A stretch of DNA of 38,802 bases from a virus. Below, piece by piece: positions 7,476 through 15,960 of the stretch (position 1 is the stretch's first letter; every line of letters starts with the position of its first letter). Under the pieces are notes generated by a model. The model was not told the origin of the DNA, did not search any database, and saw nothing but the letters and a program-made list of their open reading frames with translations. Where the stretch lies: the IMG/VR virus record IMGVR_UViG_3300025886_000073, positions 1 to 38,802 of that record; one strand, written 5' to 3'. Both the position numbers and the translations under genes were made by a program.

Positions 7476-8552
7476 TTATAAGTCTTGTGTATCGAACAAA
7501 ACAGGGGTTACATCTTCTTGGTCTTCAACTATTTCAAATTTTCCTCCTCCTAAGATTCTAGCCCATTCTTCCGAATGGTCCTTCTTATAAGCATTCTTAT
7601 CTTTATCAGTATCTTGAATAAAACCGTGGGTTGTCATTACAATTTTACCCCTTGACTGAATACCATTAACATGATTTTTGTCAATTTGTAAATTTGTACG
7701 TTTACCCCATTCAACTTGCTTACCACCTTTAATTGCTTTAATCTTAGATGTACCAGCATTTGAAACATTACCAAATGTAACTACAAATGTTGCATCATAC
7801 CACATAGCCATCCCACCTTTGTTCATCATCTTTGGTTGCCCCATAGGTGATTCTGCTTTAGCAGTCCAAACTTTGTTAATAGCAATTAATGTATTTGTAT
7901 ATGGTGCTGATTCTTTACGAGACATTACAATACTTTGGTTAACTGTATTACCAAACTGTGTTGACATCGCCCCCGCATTCCACTCATTGTTGTTTTTTAA
8001 TTTTTCAACTGACATGGCACAAGGAATAGAACCAATTGAATCCCAGAAAAATGCTAAGTCATAAGGTAAATTACCTTTTTTCTGCTCGTTCTGTAGATCC
8101 ATAATAAAGGCAGCTACATCTTCAATAGTATGTACTGTTTCTCTATCAACATAAATAAAATTACCATCATAATCAAGAACCTCACCTGTGTCCTTATCTT
8201 TAATAAGATTAACTTCTAACCCCATTTGAGCGGCATGTTCCCAGTTCCATTTCATTTCAGTAATAATAAAAACGGGTAATACACCCATTTTTTGTGCTGA
8301 AACTGCTGCTTCAAGTAAAGCTGTTGTTTTACCTGTATCAGAATGTCCCCTAAGTAATGAAATATGCCCCATTGGTATACCAGGTACTCCAGCAATTTCT
8401 TGAAAAGCAGGTGATAATGGTATCCAATTTTGTTCCTTAAATTTAACATTTTTATCTAAACCTTTAGATGATTTAAACTTATTAAGGTCAAATTTGCTCT
8501 TAATCTCGGCAGACACTGCTGCCGAGAGAGACTTTGATATTTTTTTCGCCAT
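7476..8552 (-). CDS. uvsX: UvsX RecA-like recombinase
   Basis: A 358-residue recombinase that would form filaments on single-stranded DNA for strand invasion and recombination-dependent replication. Walker A is at 69-76 (GHSDTGKT) and Walker B at about 166-172 (LAFFWDS). A conserved glutamate sits in FIITEMKW (about residue 99). The segment around QFGNTVNQS and the basic region near KQVEWGKRTNLQIDKNH fit UvsX/RecA DNA-binding loops. T4 UvsX is 391 residues. The gene begins 2 nt after the gp32 stop, so the two single-strand-DNA proteins are co-expressed. The C-terminus is acidic (EDQEDVTPVLFDTQDL). Confidence 0.93.
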   Translation of the reverse strand: MAKKISKSLSAAVSAEIKSKFDLNKFKSSKGLDKNVKFKEQNWIPLSPAFQEIAGVPGIPMGHISLLRGHSDTGKTTALLEAAVSAQKMGVLPVFIITEMKWNWEHAAQMGLEVNLIKDKDTGEVLDYDGNFIYVDRETVHTIEDVAAFIMDLQNEQKKGNLPYDLAFFWDSIGSIPCAMSVEKLKNNNEWNAGAMSTQFGNTVNQSIVMSRKESAPYTNTLIAINKVWTAKAESPMGQPKMMNKGGMAMWYDATFVVTFGNVSNAGTSKIKAIKGGKQVEWGKRTNLQIDKNHVNGIQSRGKIVMTTHGFIQDTDKDKNAYKKDHSEEWARILGGGKFEIVEDQEDVTPVLFDTQDL

Positions 8553-8554
8553 AT

Positions 8555-9391
8555 TTAGAAGGGAAGATCATCTGTTTTAGAATCAGTGTTAAACATAGAA
8601 TCAAAGGCATCCGCCTTATTTTTCTTTGCATTTCCTGTATCTAAACTAAAGTTAGAAGTAGAAGGGGAAGCAGCGGTTGGTGTTGGAAACGCGTTTTCAC
8701 TTACGTTAGACTCTTCTTCTTCAGGTGATAACCACTTTTCTAAAGCGGATTTCATTTCTTCAAATGAATAACGTTTAAATAAATCCCCTTTAGGATTTGG
8801 TTGCTCGTTTGTCCATTTTTCTACTAATTCAGCATCTGTACTAAGTGGAGATGTTTTTAATCTTACTCTAACTGATGATTTATTATAAGGAGTACCAGTT
8901 GATTCAGGACCTACTGTTTCAATAGTAAGATCTCTACCACCTACAATGTCAGTATAATCTCCGATTTCATCATCAACAGCAAGTGCTAATAATTCTTCAT
9001 ATACTTGCTTACCAAACTGCCATAGTCTAACACCTTTATCTTCTTCTCCACGTACTACTACAGGAACGAAAATACGGTTTTTGGCATCTAGCTTTTTAGC
9101 TAATACATAATTTTCTTTATTATACTCCCCTTCACGTAGTTTCCCTGCGAATAGAGCAATTGGGTCTTTTTCACCAAAATTAGTAGGTGAAATCATTACT
9201 TTATTAGTAATACCATAGTAAAACTTCAACTCAGTAAACGGATTAGAAGCATCATACGCTGATGGTACAATTCTGATCTGCTGTTTACCTACTGTAGGTC
9301 TCCAATAAATTAGTGAATAATCGGTCTTTTGACCTCCCTGTGGTTTTGATTGGAGGGTGTCCAATTTCTGCTTTAGTGCATTTAAATCCAT
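8555..9391 (-). CDS. gp32: Single-stranded DNA-binding protein, T4 gp32-like
   Basis: A 278-residue gp32-type SSB, recognised by its N-terminal region (YWRPTVGKQQIRIVPSAYD), an OB-like core, its position next to uvsX, and an acidic, low-complexity C-terminus (about 225-278). Two details differ from T4 gp32. I see no cysteine or histidine, so the structural zinc site of T4 gp32 is missing. The last residues are DDLPF, close to the DDIPF tip of bacterial SSB proteins that recruits partner proteins. A host-type promoter (9430-9461) precedes it, so this gene may start the uvsX-exonuclease-helicase-nrd transcript, which ends at the terminator near 2211. Confidence 0.85.
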   Translation of the reverse strand: MDLNALKQKLDTLQSKPQGGQKTDYSLIYWRPTVGKQQIRIVPSAYDASNPFTELKFYYGITNKVMISPTNFGEKDPIALFAGKLREGEYNKENYVLAKKLDAKNRIFVPVVVRGEEDKGVRLWQFGKQVYEELLALAVDDEIGDYTDIVGGRDLTIETVGPESTGTPYNKSSVRVRLKTSPLSTDAELVEKWTNEQPNPKGDLFKRYSFEEMKSALEKWLSPEEEESNVSENAFPTPTAASPSTSNFSLDTGNAKKNKADAFDSMFNTDSKTDDLPF

Positions 9392-9429
9392 AATGTAACT
9401 TATTTTTAATTATAACTGTTTATATGTAA

Positions 9430-9461
9430 CTAATATACGAACTATATTTTGGGGAACCAAA
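9430..9461 (-). promoter_or_regulatory. Bacteroidota-type promoter upstream of gp32
   Basis: On the minus strand TTTG (9458-9461) is followed after 20 nt by TATATTAG (9430-9437). This closely matches the Bacteroidota primary sigma consensus TTTG-N19/20-TAnnTTTG. It lies in the 70-nt gap before gp32, about 38 nt upstream of the ATG. It looks like an early or middle promoter read by unmodified host RNA polymerase. Confidence 0.5.
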
Positions 9462-9929
9462 CTATACTTCGATTATTTTATATATTTTTGTATTTAATTG
9501 GTTTAAATCATTATGTTGTGTAAGTAAAACACAATTTCTATAATGTTGCCAATCAACTTGATATTTAGTATCTACTACACCACCATTTAACTTCTTAATT
9601 AACTCATTAAGGGCATTTATAGTGTATAAAGTATTGGATTCTTTTTTTCTATGTACCAATATAGTGTTTTCTGGAATGGTTTGTATATTTCCTTGGTCTA
9701 CATTATAAGTTACAACGTATTCATCTTTGCCCACGATCTCGAGGACAAACATTTTATTGTATATAATGGTGTATCTGCTTGTAATCTCTTCTAATAAAGA
9801 ATCTAAATTCTCTAAATTTGTGAAGGTACAAAATAACTTATTGTTCAAATCTCCTATGTTTTGGAATGACGTTATAACATCATAGTTCGTGTTATACGTA
9901 TTTGGAGAATTATTTAAAATCGTAGTCAT
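9462..9929 (-). CDS. Uncharacterised protein overlapping the DNA polymerase gene
   Basis: A 155-residue soluble protein with no signal peptide or membrane segment. The N-terminal 25 residues are Asn/Thr-rich and may be disordered. The remainder has strand-rich segments (MFVLEIVGKDEYVVTYNV), then a conserved-looking helix-and-basic stretch (HRKKESNTLYTINALNELIK) and a C-terminal IYKIIEV. Its start overlaps the end of the polymerase gene by 20 nt, implying translational coupling and a replication-linked role, but I do not recognise the family. A host-type promoter for gp32 begins immediately at its stop codon. Confidence 0.7.
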   Translation of the reverse strand: MTTILNNSPNTYNTNYDVITSFQNIGDLNNKLFCTFTNLENLDSLLEEITSRYTIIYNKMFVLEIVGKDEYVVTYNVDQGNIQTIPENTILVHRKKESNTLYTINALNELIKKLNGGVVDTKYQVDWQHYRNCVLLTQHNDLNQLNTKIYKIIEV

Positions 9930-11184
9930 AACCCGTTTCTTCTTTAATGTTTAATTTATATTTTATAAAAACTTCCCTAATCAACCACATAGTATCTTCC
10001 TCATCATCATCTACATCAAATAGAAACGAATCATAAGTATATAGTATTATTTTTGTTTTCTTTCCCTTCAATATACGAAACATATCCCACAAAACCAAAC
10101 AGTTAACGCTTGTTTCCAAATTTTGTAAAACATAATTAAATAGTTTTTGTGGGTTCATTTCACCCAAATTTTCTTTTCTATATATAAATCCAGATACCGG
10201 ACATTCTACAAACCCGTCGCTCTCAAATTTACGCCATATCTCTCCTACGTATTTCTCTATTTTTTGAAAGAACTCCAAATGTTTATAATTTGAGAAAACA
10301 CCCCCATATAACTGTTTGAAAGTAAGTTCTTTCGATTTTTTGTAATCCACTTTATATAAGGTAGCAAAATGAGCGTGAATATCATTAGTGGGAAACTCAT
10401 AATCAACAAGGCGAGCAGCCAAGCTAGGATGGTAAGCACTAATATCAATTTCCACAAGTTTGTTATTGCGAGGAATAAAACTTTTCCTACATCCATTTTC
10501 TTTGTTAAGTGCGGCATAATTTACGTTTTTAAATTTATTTGACGGTCTTGTTGTTGTTGTTTTTAAGTTGAACTGAGTGTGGACGTATTCACCGTCAACT
10601 GCGTGGAAGTATTTGCTGAAGGTGTCATTACATATGCGTATTCCACTTCGCTCGATAGCGTTGAATACCACGGATACTCTACTGTTAAAGAATTCATCAT
10701 ATTTTGTTTTTTCTATGTTAATATTCGCTTTTAGATCTTTAAAAATGGTCTCACACAATTCATAATGTTTAACAATTGGTATAATTGCGTTTAACTCTAA
10801 GTTATCTTTGTGTTTACGATAATATAAATCATGTGTTGCCGTTGTAGGTCGTATATACGTAGTAGGTGGGCGATTTATGTCGCTAAGAGCTTTGTTTAAG
10901 TTTGGGTAATAATGTAATAATTCTTTTTTATCTCTACAATATAATATTTCAAACTTTTCTAGCAAGTCGTTTATACGCGTGTTTAACGCATTTAAAGCTT
11001 CACTATGCGTAACACATACCATAAAGCCTTTAGTTGCTAAAATCGGTCTAATATACACTAAACTTACACGGTTTTGTGTTGGGTGTATGGTGTCATTAAA
11101 AGGTATTACCTCAATGAAAGCCTCCCTATAACTACTATTTATTAAAACCTTTAATTGCTCTTCGTCTTCTACTAACCAATACAT
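9910..11184 (-). CDS. Compact family A DNA polymerase
   Basis: A 424-residue PolA-type polymerase. The palm and fingers motifs are in order: the TTTTRPSNKFKNVNY segment (about 209-223) corresponds to the TGR...NLQNIP region. Motif A is VEIDISAYHPS, with catalytic D247. Motif B is KELTFKQLYGG, with K285, F289 and Y293 matching Pol I K758, F762 and Y766. Motif C is YTYDSFLFDV, with D385. H252 occupies the place of the Pol I steric-gate E710, and S386 replaces the glutamate of HDE. The N-terminal about 170 residues lack clear 3'-5' exonuclease acidic motifs. Typical T4-like phages use a much larger family B enzyme, so this may be the replicase or an accessory enzyme. A possible host-type -7 box precedes it. 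Confidence 0.85.
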   Translation of the reverse strand: MYWLVEDEEQLKVLINSSYREAFIEVIPFNDTIHPTQNRVSLVYIRPILATKGFMVCVTHSEALNALNTRINDLLEKFEILYCRDKKELLHYYPNLNKALSDINRPPTTYIRPTTATHDLYYRKHKDNLELNAIIPIVKHYELCETIFKDLKANINIEKTKYDEFFNSRVSVVFNAIERSGIRICNDTFSKYFHAVDGEYVHTQFNLKTTTTRPSNKFKNVNYAALNKENGCRKSFIPRNNKLVEIDISAYHPSLAARLVDYEFPTNDIHAHFATLYKVDYKKSKELTFKQLYGGVFSNYKHLEFFQKIEKYVGEIWRKFESDGFVECPVSGFIYRKENLGEMNPQKLFNYVLQNLETSVNCLVLWDMFRILKGKKTKIILYTYDSFLFDVDDDEEDTMWLIREVFIKYKLNIKEETGYDYDFK

Positions 11185-11200
11185 TTATAACCATTTTATT

Positions 11201-11208
11201 CCAATATA
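11201..11208 (-). promoter_or_regulatory. Possible host-type -7 box upstream of the polymerase
   Basis: TATATTGG on the minus strand, 16 nt before the polymerase ATG, resembles the Bacteroidota TAnnTTTG box and the box ahead of gp32. I see no good TTTG element 19-20 nt upstream, so this is weak. It falls at the switch from virion to replication genes, where a new promoter would be expected. Confidence 0.3.
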
Positions 11209-11220
11209 CGACAGATTTAT

Positions 11221-12087
11221 CTAGTATCCACTTTTTCTCGAGATGTTTTTTCTTATTGATGTCCCTACCTCATTGTTTAAGGGTACTTTGATTTTTGTTT
11301 TTTCCTCCCCCCCTATAAAAGGAATAAGAGTAGAATGTTGAGTAGGCTTATGGAATTTTCCTTCCATCATTACCCCTCTATTTGAATGAACATGGTAATA
11401 ACCAACATAGTTTTCTCCTGTTGGTATCAATTTTAATTCATTCCCGTTAGTATAAAAATAATTTGGGGATGATGATTTATAAAATTTACAAAATCTTAAT
11501 TTAAAGAATTCCTCAAATCCATACCATTTTAGGTTTGTAGATGTTTGTTTTGCTAAATTTTTATTAACTTTATAAACATCAATAGGATTGCCTGATATAT
11601 TCCAGTTTAAGTAGGATGGAGTATATAATTGGTATTGAGTATTTGGGTTTTCGTTTAGATAGTTATTATAAGTATCAACATCGATTTCTATATACTTTAA
11701 TTCATTGTTCTTCTTTAAGAAGTATCTTTGGTATTCTCCAGTATCGTATTCTTCTTTAGTTGGAAATACTATACTAGACATAGGAGAAGAAGCATTGCTT
11801 ATAGGAGAACCAACTGCACCTACATAAGCTGGGGGGAGATATGAAATATTAGCTTCTTCTGTTGTATAAGCCCCAGTTTTACCCGCTTCTACATCTTGGG
11901 CTGCATTATTTTCATTATTAGGGATTAATGGGTTGTTAGGTCCGTCTTGAGGTGTTTTACCACTAAAGTATTTACCATCAGAAGTTGAATAGTAATCACC
12001 GGTATATACCTCTCCGGTTGATGCTAAAAGATAGTCTCCAGTAGCAGTGTATAAATTGGGCGTTATTTGTGATAGAGGATAATACAT
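11221..12087 (-). CDS. Probable tail or baseplate protein with duplicated Tyr/Gly module
   Basis: A 288-residue protein at the end of the tail operon; its ATG overlaps the hub-amidase stop by one base, so it is likely a virion or tail-assembly protein. Two segments align with each other: residues 24-56 (TGEVYTGDYY...SGK...LIP) and 223-256 (TGENYVGYYH...EGK...LIP). Only the second copy carries H232, H234, H246 and H251, a cluster that could bind metal. The segment between them (about 57-110) is Asn/Pro/Ser-rich and linker-like. I do not know the family. A spike-tip or tail-fibre attachment role is possible because metal-binding histidines occur in phage spike tips, but this is inference. Confidence 0.65.
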   Translation of the reverse strand: MYYPLSQITPNLYTATGDYLLASTGEVYTGDYYSTSDGKYFSGKTPQDGPNNPLIPNNENNAAQDVEAGKTGAYTTEEANISYLPPAYVGAVGSPISNASSPMSSIVFPTKEEYDTGEYQRYFLKKNNELKYIEIDVDTYNNYLNENPNTQYQLYTPSYLNWNISGNPIDVYKVNKNLAKQTSTNLKWYGFEEFFKLRFCKFYKSSSPNYFYTNGNELKLIPTGENYVGYYHVHSNRGVMMEGKFHKPTQHSTLIPFIGGEEKTKIKVPLNNEVGTSIRKNISRKSGY

Positions 12088-15000
12088 TATAAGCTTCCTA
12101 TTTCCATTAACATTTCTAATATTTCTTTTTGTGGTAAAATATCACTTTTATCTGTTCTATAAGAACAATGAGTGTAAATACCAGGTTGTCCGTCCATTGC
12201 CATATTTGATTTCCTATTAGCTTTCGGGAAGAGTTCTTTATAGTTAGTTTTATTTAAATAAACCGGAATGTTAAATTTGGTTTTTAAATCTATGATTAAA
12301 GATTTAACTGTTGAAATTTGTTCTGGGGTATATTTTTGAAATCTTTCTTGGACATTAAATTTATTCACATACCTATACCCCTTTTCCATTTTTACTATAT
12401 TATTATTATCATCAACCATATATGGGTCTGCTATTTCATTTTCAGGTATTACTTTACCTGTCCATGCTTGCCAACCTTTATCCGTTTTGGAAAGTTTACC
12501 TAATGAAACTATTTCAATTCCTATACTTATTCTATTTAATCTATCAGTTCCTGGGGAAGATGCTAGATGTTTTGACCAATATTCTAAAGGAAAAACATGC
12601 TCATTAAAACCATTTCTATCTATATGGTAATGTGTAGCTAGTGGATATGTTTTTTTATTCCATCCTCTTATATCTCCAGCAGCATTTGTAACCCCAGCGG
12701 TATGGTGTAATACTATTTGGGTTTTCGTTGTTGCTTCTGGGACGTAAATTAAGTTTTGACATTTTTCTCTCCATTTATTTGAAAGGCTTGTATTATCTAA
12801 AGGTATACTTGTAGTTAAAGATACTCTAGGGGCATCTCCTTCTAATAATACAAAGTCTTCAGATTGTTGGTTTACAATATCCTCTACTACCCCACCAGTA
12901 AATGCCTCTAAACTTTCTTCTTTTGTTTTAGGTGTACTAATTGTTTCTAAAGAAGTAGACCAAGTATTATCTCCTATTTGATGGTTAACCTTTGAAATTA
13001 CAAAATCTAATGCTTTAGGATATTGAGCGGGGAGAAAACCCTGTCTTATTTTTAAACTATTATATATCCCAATACCTGATATTCCATCACACGTTAGTCC
13101 TAAAGAAGCAGGAATAAATCCTATTTTAGTTGATGGGGTACCAGTTGCAGCATATAACCCATTATCAATAATATTAACATAAGCTTTAAATGATTGTTTA
13201 CCTTGTTTAATAAATTCTGGATTTAAATGAAAATAATACCCATTTGTATCTAAAGTCCCATTAGCTTTACCTCTGAAACTTTGAATTAAATATCTAATAT
13301 AATTACTAGAAAATTTTTCTAATTCTTTTACTTCAGGTACAAGGGCTTTATCATTTATATCCTCAATTACATCTTCTACATATTCATGCCATTCGGTATT
13401 TGAATAATTATTTCCAGTAATAGGACAACTTTCTACATCTTTATGAACTTTAAAGGTTATACCAAACTTTGTTGATTTTCTTTTACTTCTTCTAAATGGA
13501 CCAAAATGGGTGTCAGTTTCTGAACTTTTAAAATGGTCCTTCATTTCATTAATCTGAGCTAGGGTTAATGGTTTATATATGTTATCACTAGGTTTAACTA
13601 CAATATTTTTGCTTTTATCTTCGGTTTTAGGGTCTTTTAAATCAAATTGATATTGATCTCTTAAACCTGAGTTCCAATTAGAAAAAGCAGTAGCATCATA
13701 ATTTTTAGTCGAAGAACCATTTGCTGTAGCCCCTATTGATATCATAGAAGAAAGTGAGGAATCAATTTTAGTTTTAAAGCTAAAATCTTGGACTATGTTG
13801 GATTGGGTTTTACCTGTTGTATCTCCTTCTTTAGGTAGACCATAACCAAATAGTTCAAAATTAGGCTTTTGTGTAAAAAATTCTTTAAACGAACTTTGTT
13901 CAATCCCCCTTATTTTATTTTGGTCTTGTATCGTAATAACACTATCGTTTACTAAGACAGGTTCTAAGTTAGGGATGTCACCTAATGCAGAATTAACACC
14001 ATTACATATATTTTGTATAAACTTAAAAAGGAAAAGATCACCCTTATCATTAGTATCTTTTTGAAGACACCCTGCTACAAAATCATAGTTAAGATATACA
14101 TTCATAATTTGACCATACATTATTGAATTATCCTGCCCCTCAACTACTACCCAATCTTTCATAGCCTTTATAAAAGACCAATAGGTTTTAACCCCGGTCT
14201 TTTTTGAAGACATCTCTGTTGATGAATTAATTGATATATTACTTGTAAATAAAGGTTTTACTAAGGCTACTTTTGGATCAAATGAAATTTGATTTGGGTA
14301 AATTGCCATTATATTAGACTTAACGTCTGTGTCTATACTTAACATACCAGTACCTGACATATTAGGGATACAGAATTGGTTAATTTTTCTTAATAGTTCT
14401 CCAAAGGTTAAATAGTAACCAAATTTATCAATATCAACCCCTTCTCCGTCATTTAGTCCTCTAATAGCACCTAATAATGCTTTATCCCCATCATCTTTTT
14501 TTAGGAGCCAATACATATTTAAATACTCACCATAACCCCACCACTTTTGTTTCCCTTTGGGGTCCATAATGTCTGTAAATAAATCATAAGCTAGTGGAGA
14601 TGAACCTGCATTGTTTACCACATTGGAGGCCATAGATGTAGGAAAATTTTGAAGGCCAGTACTATACCCATTTACAATCGCAGCTATATCTTCTTCTGTT
14701 TTTACTTGTTGAGGAAGGTTTACTTTTAAGGATTCAATAACATCCCCTACTGACATTAATGTTAGTGTAATAGAATAACTTCCATCTTGTTCAAAACTCC
14801 AATTAAAATTACTAACTTTTCCTATAAACCCATCATAATTACCACTATATAATCCTCGATATCGTTCAACATCCTTAGTTAATTTTCTAAAGTTATAAGT
14901 TTTATAATCTTGAAACCATATATCCTCAGTTATAGTATTACCCATTTGTTGGATTTCATCATTATTATTTAAGAACTTATCCCAACCCCATTCAAGTATC

Positions 15001-15629
15001 ATGGTATATCCTAACCTAATATATAATAACTCAATAAGTTCAAATTGAAACTTATTATAACATTTAAGTTCGACTGTTGCTTTTCTTATTGAACCCCTAT
15101 TTAAACAATCTACCTTAGCACTAATAAGACCAGGAGGAGGAACAAAACCTTGCTCTTTACCCCCTAAACCATATGATGATGCTTCATTCCATACTTGACC
15201 TGTTGTAGAAATTCCACTTCTTTGACTATACCCTCCACTATTTCCCTCTCCTTCTTGGTTTTTATTAGAGGGAATGACTGTTGATATTGTATTAAATAAT
15301 ACAGCTTTAGTAGCTAGTTTATTACCTAAAAAGTCAGCTGGTTTTGGAAATCCTATATCTTTTAATCTAGATTCTCCTGTAGTTCTTTCAGTCTCCTCAA
15401 TGTCTTTTAATGTTAAAGTTGGTTTTGTTTTTTTAAGTTCAACTAACATTTCATTTTTAGTTTGAACCCTAACGGATGATGCTAATTTTAACCAAGCATT
15501 CCTGTTGTTTTGTATTTGAAGCTGTTGGGGTGTTCTAGGTGTATCAAACCCAGAACCCGCAGTTTGTTGTCTAATTTGGAGTTGTTTGTCTACAAATTCT
15601 TTAAATGATTCTCCTATTAATCTTCCCAT
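12087..15629 (-). CDS. Large baseplate hub protein with C-terminal N-acetylmuramoyl-L-alanine amidase domain
   Basis: At 1180 residues the longest gene here. The C-terminal about 210 residues are an amidase_2/PGRP-type domain that would cut peptidoglycan during DNA injection. It begins with IVLHHTAG (H975/H976), followed by THYHID, SIGIEIVS and THCSYRTDKSDILP (H1154, C1155, D1160, D1163), which supply the expected zinc ligands. The N-terminal about 900 residues include conserved-looking segments such as VPPPGLISAKVDCLNRG and LYIRLGYTMILEWGW near 165-210. The location between the LysM-like gene and the last tail gene indicates a hub or cell-puncturing role. T4 instead fuses a lysozyme into gp5, so this would be a functional analogue using a different enzyme. 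The hub assignment comes from context, the amidase from motifs. Confidence 0.85.
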   Translation of the reverse strand: MGRLIGESFKEFVDKQLQIRQQTAGSGFDTPRTPQQLQIQNNRNAWLKLASSVRVQTKNEMLVELKKTKPTLTLKDIEETERTTGESRLKDIGFPKPADFLGNKLATKAVLFNTISTVIPSNKNQEGEGNSGGYSQRSGISTTGQVWNEASSYGLGGKEQGFVPPPGLISAKVDCLNRGSIRKATVELKCYNKFQFELIELLYIRLGYTMILEWGWDKFLNNNDEIQQMGNTITEDIWFQDYKTYNFRKLTKDVERYRGLYSGNYDGFIGKVSNFNWSFEQDGSYSITLTLMSVGDVIESLKVNLPQQVKTEEDIAAIVNGYSTGLQNFPTSMASNVVNNAGSSPLAYDLFTDIMDPKGKQKWWGYGEYLNMYWLLKKDDGDKALLGAIRGLNDGEGVDIDKFGYYLTFGELLRKINQFCIPNMSGTGMLSIDTDVKSNIMAIYPNQISFDPKVALVKPLFTSNISINSSTEMSSKKTGVKTYWSFIKAMKDWVVVEGQDNSIMYGQIMNVYLNYDFVAGCLQKDTNDKGDLFLFKFIQNICNGVNSALGDIPNLEPVLVNDSVITIQDQNKIRGIEQSSFKEFFTQKPNFELFGYGLPKEGDTTGKTQSNIVQDFSFKTKIDSSLSSMISIGATANGSSTKNYDATAFSNWNSGLRDQYQFDLKDPKTEDKSKNIVVKPSDNIYKPLTLAQINEMKDHFKSSETDTHFGPFRRSKRKSTKFGITFKVHKDVESCPITGNNYSNTEWHEYVEDVIEDINDKALVPEVKELEKFSSNYIRYLIQSFRGKANGTLDTNGYYFHLNPEFIKQGKQSFKAYVNIIDNGLYAATGTPSTKIGFIPASLGLTCDGISGIGIYNSLKIRQGFLPAQYPKALDFVISKVNHQIGDNTWSTSLETISTPKTKEESLEAFTGGVVEDIVNQQSEDFVLLEGDAPRVSLTTSIPLDNTSLSNKWREKCQNLIYVPEATTKTQIVLHHTAGVTNAAGDIRGWNKKTYPLATHYHIDRNGFNEHVFPLEYWSKHLASSPGTDRLNRISIGIEIVSLGKLSKTDKGWQAWTGKVIPENEIADPYMVDDNNNIVKMEKGYRYVNKFNVQERFQKYTPEQISTVKSLIIDLKTKFNIPVYLNKTNYKELFPKANRKSNMAMDGQPGIYTHCSYRTDKSDILPQKEILEMLMEIGSL

Positions 15630-15635
15630 AACCTT

Positions 15636-15956
15636 TTATTTTCTTAGATTTAAAATATCATAATCCGCCTGTATTTGACCTATATTAATAGGGATTCTAA
15701 TTTGAACCCCTAAAGGTAAGTAATAGGAATCTTGTTTTAAAAATTCATTTGCTGTAGAGATTATCCACCATAAGGTTGGGTCACCATAGTATTGGTTTGA
15801 TAATATATCTAATCTATCTCCTTCTTCAGTATAAACATACACATCACTTTGTTGTAGGGCGATTGAAGGATATTTAATATTTTTATAAAAAGGGACACCA
15901 GACAAACCTTTTTTGTTTTCTCTGCTAATTATCTTTATTTTAGTGTATCTCCCCAT
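15636..15956 (-). CDS. LysM-like baseplate protein (gp53 / tail protein X type)
   Basis: A 106-residue protein. The central segment (about 42-93: EEGDRLDILSNQYYGDPTLW, then a WWIIS helix and LPLGVQIRIP) has the layout of LysM-type tail proteins: a D-x-L-x-x-x-Y-G-D helix, a tryptophan, then a proline-containing last strand. P2 gpX and the LysM part of T4 gp53 look similar and bind baseplate wedges or the tube. It lies 4 nt after the tube-initiator-like gene and 6 nt before the hub-amidase gene in one operon, supporting a structural baseplate role. T4 gp53 is about twice as long, so full equivalence is not assured. Confidence 0.7.
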   Translation of the reverse strand: MGRYTKIKIISRENKKGLSGVPFYKNIKYPSIALQQSDVYVYTEEGDRLDILSNQYYGDPTLWWIISTANEFLKQDSYYLPLGVQIRIPINIGQIQADYDILNLRK

Positions 15957-15960
15957 TTAT

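Noticed and set aside
10257-10517. An 86-codon hydrophobic frame on the minus strand
   Set aside because: It lies in another frame within the polymerase catalytic domain, where motifs A and B are encoded; its hydrophobicity is a by-product of frame-shifted A/T-rich codons.
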